Assembly (NCBI RefSeq): GCF_051622035.1
Contig: NC_135358.1
Location: 18,324,501 to 18,388,500 of the forward strand
Direction of reading: 5' to 3'
DNA: 64,000 nt
Origin: Arctopsyche grandis
Taxonomy: Eukaryota; Arthropoda; Insecta; Trichoptera; Hydropsychidae
The notes below the pieces were generated by a model. That model ran no database searches and had not been told where the DNA came from. It was given only the letters and a program-made list of their open reading frames with translations. How positions within the stretch are numbered: position 1 is the stretch's first letter; each line of letters starts with the position of its first letter. This document shows, piece after piece, positions 23,819 through 34,062 of this stretch. A program made the translations under genes and the position numbers.

Positions 23819-25341
23819 TTAAACCTGATCTATTCTGTACTTTTCATTCATGTTTCGTTCCATATTCAAATTTAAGCTTTCTAATAGTTTTTTTTCTATT
23901 TTTTCTGCAGCAGCCACTGTAAGTACTAGTGTACTGTGTTTCAGCATTGAATACACGTTCAATCCATACACTGGCATTAAATTTACATGTCTGACATCAT
24001 CACACGCCAATGCAATATTCTCCGGCATAAAATCGGTACTGAAAAAGAAAACCATTAATTAATATCGTATTTAATAAACAAAAGATTTGCTAAGTCTCAA
24101 ACATTTAACTGTGGACAGAGCTGTACTAAAATTTCAGAAAACAAATATTATATAAGAAAATTTTCCAACTGGAATAAATTAGAGCCTAGCTTATCCAGAT
24201 TGTACACTATATAAAAATAAATTTGTTGTCTCATGTCTGAGGATAGCAGACCAGAGCGTATAATATACTTGTCTAGTAGTCAGGCTCGCGTTTCACGCTC
24301 AAAATCCAATTGTTACGCTTCAAGTAGGGCTGCCAGATTTATTAACATCCAAACCGGGACATTTCAATTTTATTCCTCCCCCCCCCATGGATGTGGATCT
24401 ACGTTGAGATTGATATTTATGCATTTTTTTTGCAGTCTCATTGCAGTATTTTTGAACAATGAAAGGTCAATAAGCAGCTATCGAAAACCGGGACATTTGG
24501 CTGTCCCTAAAGATCCTTTCAGGACGAGAGGCTTGAAACCGGAACAAACCCAGAATACCGGGACGCCTAGCTTCATAGCGATATCAGAAAGTGAAGCACG
24601 AGCCCAACTACTGAGCGAGTACCAATTTGTATTATGGAAAGGTGAAATTGCCGTTTGAACGCCTGAGAATAAGCAAATACAATATTATAATTAAATTAAA
24701 TTAAAGAGAAAAAAAAATTACTCGTCAATTATCAGTACAGATGGCCCCCAATTCCTGACTCTGATGAGATCTTCAATAAAACTTTTCTCAGCAGTAGGTA
24801 TATCGATATTATTGACTATGTGCAAATCATCTTGCGCCAGTTTGATGGACAAAGCGGAGGTGAGTCCCTTCACCCGCTTAAAATAGGGCAGCATGTAGAA
24901 GTGAGTGGTGAATGCTCGGGGTCCGTGAGCGACACCACCACCGACGAAGAGAGGCGACCTGATGGAGCCATGTCGAGCTCGGCCGGTACCCTTCTGAGGC
25001 CAGGGTTTGCGACCTCCGCCTCGTACTTCAGAGCGGACTTTGGTGTGGGCGTAAGACACCCATCGATACTTCTTCTGCCATATGATGTTGTCGTGGATGA
25101 TGTCCACCCTGGGAGAAGAGGCGTACACGTGCGGGTGCAGTTCCAGGATGCCCAGCTTCGCCTCCTCCACTGTGTCCATGTTTTCTATCCACACCTGACG
25201 CGGCTTCGTATACACCGGCTCGATGTCCCATTTCTTGTGTGTAATGCCAACCGTGGTCACATCCTTGTTCGAAACGGAACTGCAGAAACACCTGACAGCT
25301 ACAGGAGATATTCTCAACCGTTGAAATAAGTTCGCCAACAT
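23819..25341 (-). CDS. mRpL4: Mitochondrial ribosomal protein L4 (uL4m), 2 exons
   Basis: Exon 1 is 25341-24722 and exon 2 is 24038-23819; a phase-2 GT-AG junction (GA|GTAATT to TTTCAG|T) restores an aspartate. The product is 279 aa, near the usual 290-310. The N-terminus ([19 protein letters not shown]) is basic and lacks acids, as expected for mitochondrial import. The uL4 signature is clear: a basic loop, [26 protein letters not shown] in two parts (residues about 113-138), then [26 protein letters not shown], and after the junction the [20 protein letters not shown] block that closes the domain. uL4m is a structural component of the large mitoribosomal subunit. The TAA directly after exon 1 explains an apparently truncated single frame; with the second exon the gene is intact. 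Confidence 0.95.
24285..24650. repeat. Probable transposon fragment in the mRpL4 intron
   Basis: Contains two ACCGGGACATTT words (24353 and 24487) and a third, ACCGGGACGCC, and begins near AGTAGGGCTGCCAGATTT, which resembles a hAT terminus. It is more GC-rich than the intron around it and has a 142-codon open frame without recognisable motifs. The class is not determined. Confidence 0.35.
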
Positions 25342-25465
25342 TGCAAAGCTATGCGGTTATGAGGGATGAGATCCTAACCTGCTTTGGCAATGTGACGTTT
25401 GGACAATATTGCCATGGGTAAAAATTAATACTTTATTTATTTTACTAGTGGACTGTGTGTGTACA

Positions 25466-25845
25466 CGGTTCGGTGATTACTAGTCAAATGTGAACCGGTC
25501 ACAGGACAACCGGTTGCTCTAGATCTGTCACACGTGATAACCCGTCACACTAAAACTGGTCACACAATGGTAAACGGACTACTAGTCATATGTGAACCAG
25601 TCACAGGACAACTGGTCGCTCTAGATCGGTCACACGTGATCACCCGTCACATGAAAACTGGTCACACCCTAAAACTGGTCACGAGAAAACTGGTCACACC
25701 AAAAAATTCGACCAATTTTTAATTTTTGGGCGTGACCAGTTTTAGGGTGTGACCAGTTTTAATTTGCGGGTGATTACGTGTGACCGATCTAGAGCGACCG
25801 GTTGTCCTGTAATCGGTTCACATTTGACTAGTAATCACCGAACCG
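25466..25845. mobile_element. Large foldback element built of GGTCAC motifs
   Basis: Perfect TIR beginning CGGTTCGGTGATTACTAGTC and continuing for about 32 bases, flanked by TACA on both sides. The arms consist of iterated motifs: CCGGTCACAGGACAA, GATCGGTCACACGTGATCAC, CCCGTCACACTAAAA and CTGGTCACACC. A second internal start (ACTAGTCATATGTGAACCAG, near 25580) indicates a nested or duplicated left arm. No ORF is present. Related to 18906-19130. Confidence 0.8.
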
Positions 25846-26027
25846 TACACAATTGTGGGCAATTGGATTATGGGGGATGAACGAATGAGACGACTGGCAT
25901 GTTAATGCACGTGTTTTATTTATGACAGCTGAAGGCAGAGTGAGTAGCCGCTCTCCGAACCCAGCCGAGCTGGTCCCCACTCGCAGGAAGGTAACCAAAC
26001 TCGACCATGTCGTATAGCGAGCCACCA

Positions 26028-26430
26028 CAGGATTATTACGCACATTGCGATCGCCCAAAGGACAATTTTTGCCATGAAAATCGCGAATACGGAATATTTG
26101 GCACTCGAGTTCTCGGTTCGGTGATCATTGGTCACAAAGCGCTCCCCCAAAAGTCACTAAAATCTCTATAACGGAACATCTGGCAGCCGAAAAGTCCATC
26201 ATACTAACGAAAACTTGAGTGCCAAATTTACACACCGATACTCTAAAGGTTGCCGATCACTTCGGATGCGAAATCCCATTTTTTCGTTACATGCTGGACG
26301 AGTTGGAGTTCTCGTTAGTACAATGTTTTGCGTGGGTTACTTTCGATTAATGGAGTTTTTGGGTGCCAGATGTTCCGTGATAGAGATTTTAGTGACTTGC
26401 ACGAGATCAATTTTTGCAGAATAATCACCG
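26028..26430. mobile_element. Composite repeat related to 47149-47356
   Basis: Bases 26031-26115 match 47156-47240 almost exactly (GATTATTACGCACATTGCGATC, then GAAAATCGCGAATACGGAAT and TTGGCACTCGAGTTCTCG). From 26114 the sequence continues as the inverted other half (CGGTTCGGTGATCATTGGTC, then AAAGTCACTAAAATCTCTAT), and it ends with AATAATCACCGAACTG. It therefore looks like two copies joined head to head. A weaker relative is at 55680-55830. Confidence 0.65.
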
Positions 26431-26442
26431 AACTGTATGTAT

Positions 26443-27003
26443 AATCATCATCATCATCATTATTTACAGCCATTCGCCATCCACTGCTGGATGAAGGCCT
26501 CTCCAACACGCTGCCACTCGTCTCTGTTTTGCGCAACTCTCATCCATCTAATCTCATCCTAATTTCGTCCACCCATCTTCTCTGCGGTCTTCCTTTTATC
26601 CTTTTGCATTCTCTCGGGTACCATTCAAGCACTTTTTTTGTCCACCTTTCGTCCATTCTTCTAGCCACGTGACCCGCCCATTGCCATTTCAATCTATTTA
26701 CTCTATCCACTATGTCTACTACCCTTGTCATGCTTCTCACCCACGTCTTCCGCTTTGTCTTTCCCCATAAGGCCAAGCATACAGCGTTCCATACTTCTTT
26801 GAGTGCATTGGATTTTTTGTAGCATCTTGGCGTTCAGTGTCCAAGTTTCACATCCATACGTCATCATTGGCAAAAAGCATTGATTGAATATCTTTTTCTT
26901 CAGACAGAGTGGCATTTTTGATTTAAAAACAGCATTCATTCGTCCAAATGCACTCCATCCTAATTTCATACGTCTCTTTATCTCGTTTATATCGTTTCCC
27001 ATT
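26443..27003 (-). mobile_element. 5'-truncated RTE retrotransposon fragment
   Basis: Minus-strand copy of the last about 560 bp of the RTE element at 39.6-42.6 kb. It has the same C-terminal coding region (KRRMKLGWSAFGRMNAVFK, TYGCETWTLNAKM, RLKWQWAGHVARRMDERWTK), frameshifted near 26770 and missing segments present in the full copy. It ends in the same (ATG)n tail at 26443-26460. The abrupt loss of homology at about 27003 is the usual 5' truncation left by target-primed reverse transcription. Confidence 0.9.
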
Positions 27004-27755
27004 TTAAAGTTTTTAGAAGGTTTATATTAATTTCACTTTGCGATTGTTATTCTATACTGTGATACATGTTTCACAAAATAACTTATTTTGGAAAAAAAAA
27101 ACTGAGCAATTAGAGATATTTTTACATTATGATTTTACATATGGTGTGTTAATTCATAGTTTTTAGTTAAATATTTTGAGCAAATTTTACATAAATAATT
27201 AATACAATTATCATAGTGATTATTTTCGATAGTTTTAAGTGAAGTTTTTTGAATGAACAATTTTCATTCGTGTCATCTTACATAAATATTATATTTAAGC
27301 TTTCACATTTTGGGACAATTATGTATGTATATAGAAAATCCGCTTGAATTTCACGTTACTGCGTTAAACGAAATAAGTGCCGAGCATATTTAAGTGTACA
27401 TACTAATTAAAGTAGGGTGACCATATTGATTCTCACAGAGAAAACTGGATACTGGTATGAGCATGTTTTATTTTTGCCACTATAAAACGGCGTGCAGGTT
27501 GTTAAGCTGGTAAAATAATCATCCACAACAAGGCTGAAGTAATATAATTAATTCATACAATATTTTCCTGTTTATTTTTAGAATTGGAATACGTGGTCAC
27601 AGTATGAAATCCACCTAATATACCAATATAACAAGGTGTTTACTTTTCAAACTTATCTTATCATATTTTCGATCCAGCAACCAGTTCGATCGTATAGATT
27701 TATTTGTAAGCACTATTTTTCAAATAAATGTGATTGAGACTAGTGATTGTTGAAA

Positions 27756-30177
27756 ATGATTGGTTTTATAACAATTGTGTTAATTGTGACATTGCTTTTA
27801 TTTGGTTTTCTTTGGTCCGTGGCACAATTTAATGAATTTTCTAAAACGGGCATTAAATTTGTTAGACCGGTTCCATTTTTCGGAAATTTGTTCAAAGCAA
27901 CATTTGGTGTTGAGCATCTTGCCACAGCATTGAAACGGGTTTATGATTCATTTCCCAATGAAAGGTAACCTGATTTTTGTTTGTTTTTTTTATTTTTTAC
28001 CACTTTTTTATTGAATTGTATAGTAGAATGTTTATTTGTATGTTTATTATATGAATATGTCTGATATAAATTTTATAGGTATGTTGGAATATTTGAATTC
28101 TTTTCTCCAACAATCGTCATTAGAGACCCTGAGCTAATAAAAATGGTTACAATTAAAGATTTTGATCATTTCCATGATATCCCATTTCAAATTGACGAAG
28201 AGATTGATCCCGTATTTGGCAGGGTTTTACTTTCACTAAAAGGTAATTCAATCACCGTTATAAAACTTCTCTAGTTAAACATTTTATTTTTGCCAGTGTA
28301 GTTTACTATATGTAATTTATTATTATATGAAAAATGTAATTATTCATTTTAACTTAATTTTTTGATACTGATTATAGGAAATAAATGGAGGCAAATGCGA
28401 ACGACAATAAGCCCAGCCTTCACAAGCTCAAAGATGAAAAACATGTTTCACTTTATTACTGAATGCGCTGACAAGTTTACATCGCATTATGAATCCGAAT
28501 GCAGTCAATGTAAATAAAATAGCATTGCGTATCAGTTTAAATTAAGTTATGTTATAATTATTTATATATATATATATACGATTTTCAACCAAGTAATCTA
28601 ATTTCAGCAAACAGTGGAATTGATTTAGATGTTAGAGATTTAACAACACGTTTCACAAGTGATGTGATAGCATCTACGGCATTCAGCTTAGAAGTCGATT
28701 CTTTAAGAGATAGAGATAATTATTTTTACAAACAAGCGTCACTATTAACTGAACAAAGTTTATCAGTTATCTTGAAGTTCACTGGTTTCCGAGTGTTTCC
28801 TAAACTTATGAAAGTAATATATTATACTTTTTAATTGTATCTATTTTGTATTAAAAAGCATATTTTGAATGTTTATTTCTTTCTAATAGGCACTTGGAAT
28901 TCCCCTATTTCCAGAAAGTTCAACCAGTTATTTGAAGGGCTTGGTGAGTGATACAATGAATAAGCGAGAAATAAGTGGAGAGTATCGTCCAGATGTAGTA
29001 CATTTACTCAACGAGGCAAAGAAAGGTGCACAAAGCAGTCTTTATATATTTAAGCAATTAATGATATGAACAGTTTGATACAATTACTTAATCTTTTAGG
29101 CACATTAAAGCATGATGATTCTAAAGAATACCAAAACAAAGAATTTGCATCTACTGAAGAGTATTCAGTAGGAAAATCAAATATCAGTTAATATTGCAAA
29201 CTTCTATTTTATCCTATAATTATTTGTATTTGTATCGTTTATAATTTATATTGTTAATATCTTATTTAAGAATGGGCTGATGATGATCTCATTGCACAAG
29301 CTGTGGTATTTATATTAGCTGGTTTTGGAACGTCTTCAACACTATTATGTTTCTTATTGTACGAGCTGGCTATAAACACCCATGTGCAAGAAAAATTATG
29401 TACAGAAATAGATGAAATAAGTTCAAAAAATGGTGGTAAAGTTACTTATCACGATTTATTACATATGAATTACATGGATATGGTGATTTCAGGTATTTAT
29501 TTGTCCAATTTCAATAGAACTTTATCGTTTTAATCATTTCACTTTTGATTTATTTATTAATTCATAGAAGCATTAAGGAAGTGGCCACCTATTCCATTTG
29601 TAAATAGACTTTGCACTCAAGAATATGATTTGGGACCAGTAAGCAAAAATAGTACTAGTAGCTTCAAGGTATTATATAATATACATACATACATATGTAT
29701 ATTGTTTGATTTCGTAATTGGAATAAATATTAAGGTATTTGAAATTGCATGAAATTTGTTGTTTAGATTAAAAAAGATAGTGGAATTTGGATACCGATAA
29801 ATTCCATACATATGAATCCAGAATATTGGCCAAATCCTACCAAATTTGACCCAGAAAGATTTTCAGAAGAGAATAAACGAAATATAAAATCACAAACATT
29901 TTTGCCATTTGGATCAGGACCCAGAAATTGCATTGGTATGATATATAATGTAAATATTTTTTATAAAATTTATTAATGATATATTATTAATTTTCACTTT
30001 TTAGGTGCTCGATTTGCACTGATGGAAATAAAAGCGCTGATATTTCATTTTCTGGCAAAATTTGAATTCAACCCCTGTGTAAAAACACATATTCCAATTC
30101 GTATAAGTACGACTACTCTATTTTTGGAATCTAAAGATGGATATTGGCTTAATATGAAATTAAGGAACACAACTTAA
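27756..30177 (+). CDS. Cytochrome P450, CYP3 clan, CYP9-like, 10 exons
   Basis: Exons 27756-27964, 28079-28242, 28378-28509, 28608-28813, 28890-29025, 29100-29186, 29271-29492, 29568-29668, 29767-29935, 30005-30177; 532 aa. Membrane anchor at residues 3-21 (GFITIVLIVTLLLFGFLWS). WRQMR in helix C, SPAFTSSKM, helix K EALR, FDPERF and the haem loop FLPFGSGPRNCIG are all intact. The ten-exon layout and phrases such as KDFDHF, EAKKG and FDPERFSEENK match lepidopteran CYP9A genes. CYP9 enzymes are microsomal monooxygenases often linked to detoxification of plant compounds and insecticides. Odd points: the I-helix reads AGFGTSST, with glycine in place of the usual acidic residue, and exon 6 uses a weak donor (A|GTTAAT). 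Exon 8 has two in-phase donors (29638 and 29668); the longer restores the family's IKK linker and was chosen. Confidence 0.92.
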
Positions 30178-30341
30178 TTATTTGAATCTTTTATATAAAA
30201 ATGTAATTTACACTAGAGATTACAATAATTATAATTTGTCAAGTTGACACATTTGGTTTATTGATTATCTTCTGCATCGGTGTAATAAGTACAAATGCAA
30301 TTTACATTTTGTATCACATTGGCTAACGAATACTTCATAAA

Positions 30342-30347
30342 AATAAA
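30342..30347 (+). terminator. Possible poly(A) signal of the P450 gene
   Basis: AATAAA 165 bases after the stop, in the short tail-to-tail interval before the transporter gene's stop at 30846. A minus-strand AATAAA lies near 30257, so the two 3' UTRs may overlap. Confidence 0.4.
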
Positions 30348-30845
30348 TTATTTTAAAATTCATGTTTACAGCTTACAAAAAACATAAACATAATAACAAT
30401 GTACCTACATATATGTATATTAAATAATTATTTTACACACTATCAATGAAACATTTATAAAACAAATGATCTAATTAATACTGTAGCACTCACTAAAATT
30501 GACATTCTATAAATTTTATAGAGTTTCCGGAATCATTCAACTCCTTAAGAAGCCATAACAATTCTTGCAAAGCCTGAGCTCTCTCAGTTTTGTACAAATT
30601 ACCTAAATATCTAGAAGATAAAAGCACTTTCATATACTAAAAAACTTTTGATTTTATATATAAAATTAAAAAATAAAGGTACACTTAAGTAGTAATCTAC
30701 ATATATACATTTGCCTTACAATAATGTAACCAATCAGAAGACTCTCAACACACTGTGAATAGCATTCTACTGAATTCCTAACTGGAATTCATTGATGCAT
30801 TTTGGAAATCTTTGGACCGGGCCACACTACTGCTTTTCAAGGCTA

Positions 30846-33800
30846 TTAAACAATATTTATATCTTTCGGTTTATAGCAGGAACTTTCTTTGAGTAATCTG
30901 TCAATGTCCTCGAACTCGTAAAACACAATGAATTCAATCGGACTCAGACCTTCGAATATGCTGCATACACTTGGTTTCAAATTGTAGAAGAACAGAGATT
31001 GCTCACGAGTTTTAAAATCTGAAGTTAGAGACTGGATAACCCTAGCTGCTGTATAATCAGCTCCGTAAATGTGTGTACAGTCGATTACAACGGGTAAGGA
31101 TTGCTTGATTGAATGCTTTGTGACCAATTTTCTTACATAGTCTACAGATGGGAATATCAAACAGCGGTCAGGCGTCAACATTAGATATTGCTCACCGGCT
31201 CGACTCTATATTAAAAACATATGCAAGTAATTAAATGGCTGCTCCGTCATAATATCTTGAAATTAAATGTGTAAAATATCATATGCACTTACAGTTAAGG
31301 TTTCAACGGAGATTTTCGGACGAGCAGCATGGTATAAAATGAACACTACATTGACACCTATTCCAAGTAAAATTCCGATTTCAAGCGGCAACACTAAGCA
31401 GAATACAAATGTTCCTATACCAGGAATCAAATCAGACTCTGAAAATTAATTGTGTTTGTCAGTAACGTTCATATTTATTAGGTCCATTTAAATAATTTTT
31501 CTTTAAAAAAGATTTCACTTACTTTTCGATCTCCACATTGGTTTGACAACGTGGGCTTCTATCATAAATACAACAGCTGCTATTATAACGGCTGCCAATG
31601 CCGATTTCGGAATGAAAGCAAAGCATGGAGTAAAGAATAGCAGTGATAATATCACGAGCAGCCCTATATTAAAATATTACAACAATAAATTTATGTGGTT
31701 TTTAATTATGAAATGCATACACATATTTGAAAGTAAATCATACCAGTATACAATCCACCCAGTGGAGTCCGTACTCCAGACGAATGATTTACAGCAGCTC
31801 TAGCAACTGATCCTGTCACAGGATATGCTTGAACGAATGAATTCCCTATATTACTAGCACCCATCGCTAATAGTTCTTGTGTGGCATCAACAGTTTTTCC
31901 ATTAGCTGAAATTAATATTAATACAATTAATAACATTTTAATGCAGATATGCTTAAAATTCTAAATTATTGTATTTAAATTGCTCACCAAAAGCTTTACA
32001 GATCGCTATGTTCTCCAATAATCCGATGAGAGGAACTACAATTATACCAGAGCCCAAATCTGAACACATGTCAAAGAAACCAAACGTGGAATTGTCTTTA
32101 GTATAACTGAATGGTGGCAATTGAAAGCTTGGCATACCAGATGGAATATTTCCTAAAAATAAGATTTACACAACATAAAAATTAAATATGTACTATGACC
32201 ACAAATGAAAACTACGTAAGATACAGTTAATTCTTACCGATGAGTTTCATTGGTGCTTCACTACCATCATACGCAAATGAAAATCCGATAGCACCACAAA
32301 TTATAACTACAATAGCGTTTCTTGTCGCTCCGAAAATCCACAAAGCTTTGTTTATCACTTTGTGCTTGGTCGTTTTCAGTTCATCGTTTGCTGGACCTAT
32401 CTGAATCATGCCAATTACCTGAAATTAAATGCGTTTTGTTAGTTTCAATATCGTTATATTATGTATCTATGACAAAATTAAAATTGATATTAAAAAATAT
32501 AACAAACCCTCATGAGAAGTAAGATGATAATACAACATATGCCAAGAACTACATCCCAAGCTTTCGTATTGTGAATTTCGCTAAATATTGATACCCATTG
32601 CTGAAGGAAAGTGCTCCCTTTCACTGTTATACTCAAAATGTCTTTCATTTGTGATGTCAATATGATTAAAGCTACGGCTGATGTGAAACCCGATGAGACA
32701 GGTCCCGACACGAAGTCTATTAAAAATCCTGAAATGTAAAAAAAATATCTTATTATGGTAATATTTCAGAAAAGGATACACCAAATTATATGATGAATTT
32801 TTTTATCAGTTTTTTTAAGGTAGTAAAACAACAATATGTTTTATGGTGCTATTTTATACGTATGCATATTGTTTTTGACAAGGAATACAATACAATATTA
32901 TTGGATATGACAGGTTCAATTGAACGCCATCAGTTTATTTGAAATCAATATCTCCGTATATTGATTATAATAAATGCTAGAAGGTTAACGTTGTGAATTG
33001 ATCAAAGGTCTTTTTTCAAATTTATTTTTAATATGTATTTTTTTAAGAACTACGATGTTAAAAATATTATTACACTGACCTAATCCTAAAACACCCATTA
33101 GTAGTTCAATCACCCCAATCAGGAATGTGAGAAGAACGGCATGTTCGATACCGAATCCTTTACTTCCTACTGTCTGGTAGGTCATCAATGATGCAATTGC
33201 AGTAGGTCCCATTGGAACATCCTTACAACTACCAAGGAATATGTATATAAATGCACCAAGGAAAGACCCATACAAACCGTACTGCAAAAAACAAATACAA
33301 AAAACATAAATTATATATATACATTATATGGAATATGAAAACATTCTGATATATGTATGTATGTAATACATACTTGTGCAGGCAATCCGGCAATATTTGC
33401 ATAAGCTAATGATTGAGGAATAACCGTCAAACCAACAGTGAGCCCGGCAATCAAATCTCCCACTGCTTTGTCACCATTGTATCTGTTTAAAATAAACCGT
33501 TTAAATACAATATTTATTTATATAAAATATGTTAAATACGAAGATTAGAACTTACTGTGGTAACCATTCCAGTATAGGCAGTCTTTTATATAAGGTTTTC
33601 TTTGTGAACAATTTTGACGCCTTTGTCTTTGCCCACGGTATCACAGATTTTGCTGATTCCTTCCAGGAAACAGCTGGAGAGTCGTCAACGACTGTAAAGT
33701 AATAATACAAAATAATTTTATCTAGTCTGTTGCTTGTAATGATTCCGGGTGGGTCTATTGAATGTTTGCTGATAGGTTGTTCAGATTTGGTTTGCTTGTT

Positions 33801-34020
33801 GAAAGTTTACATTAAATTTTAAGTTTATATTAATTTTATTTATATAAATTTAATTGTAAAAATGCAACAGTCGAAAATGAACTATGTACGTACGAATGAG
33901 TTCGTTGCTGCCCTGAAGACCTCCATGAGGTTCTGAAGGAGAGTCGACCGATTGAGTGGAGCTGCTCAAGCCTCCGTTCACGTATCCTGCCAGTCCAGGA
34001 CCTTGACTTTTGGCAACCAT
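30846..34020 (-). CDS. SLC26-family sulfate/anion transporter, 11 coding exons
   Basis: Exons 34020-33894, 33691-33556, 33482-33374, 33281-33080, 32728-32508, 32418-32238, 32152-31988, 31905-31744, 31663-31523, 31438-31293, 31205-30846; 649 aa, all phases consistent. Closest in character to insect sodium-independent sulfate anion transporters (SLC26A11 type). A polar N-terminus (about 85 residues) is followed by the SLC26/SulP core: LIAGLTVGLTVIPQSLAYA, GLPAQYGLYGSF, GSCKDVPMGPTAIASL, then repeated membrane segments (IVVIICGAIGFSFAY, LAAVIIAAVVFMIEA, LEIGILLGIGVNVVFIL). The last exon carries the STAS domain (SLPVVIDCTHIYGADYTAARVI). The ATG is preceded by a TTTTTTTGCAG acceptor at about 34062, so a non-coding first exon lies further upstream. 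Substrate is inferred only from family. Confidence 0.93.
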
Positions 34021-34062
34021 CTTTAAGCTTGTAAAGATAATTTAATAAGAGAGATCTTTTCT

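Noticed and set aside
24233-24658. 141-codon frame inside the mRpL4 intron as a gene
   Set aside because: Contains repeated ACCGGGACATTT words and transposon-like ends; no recognisable protein.
24820-25329. 169-codon plus-strand frame opposite mRpL4 exon 1
   Set aside because: Antisense shadow of a well-identified gene.
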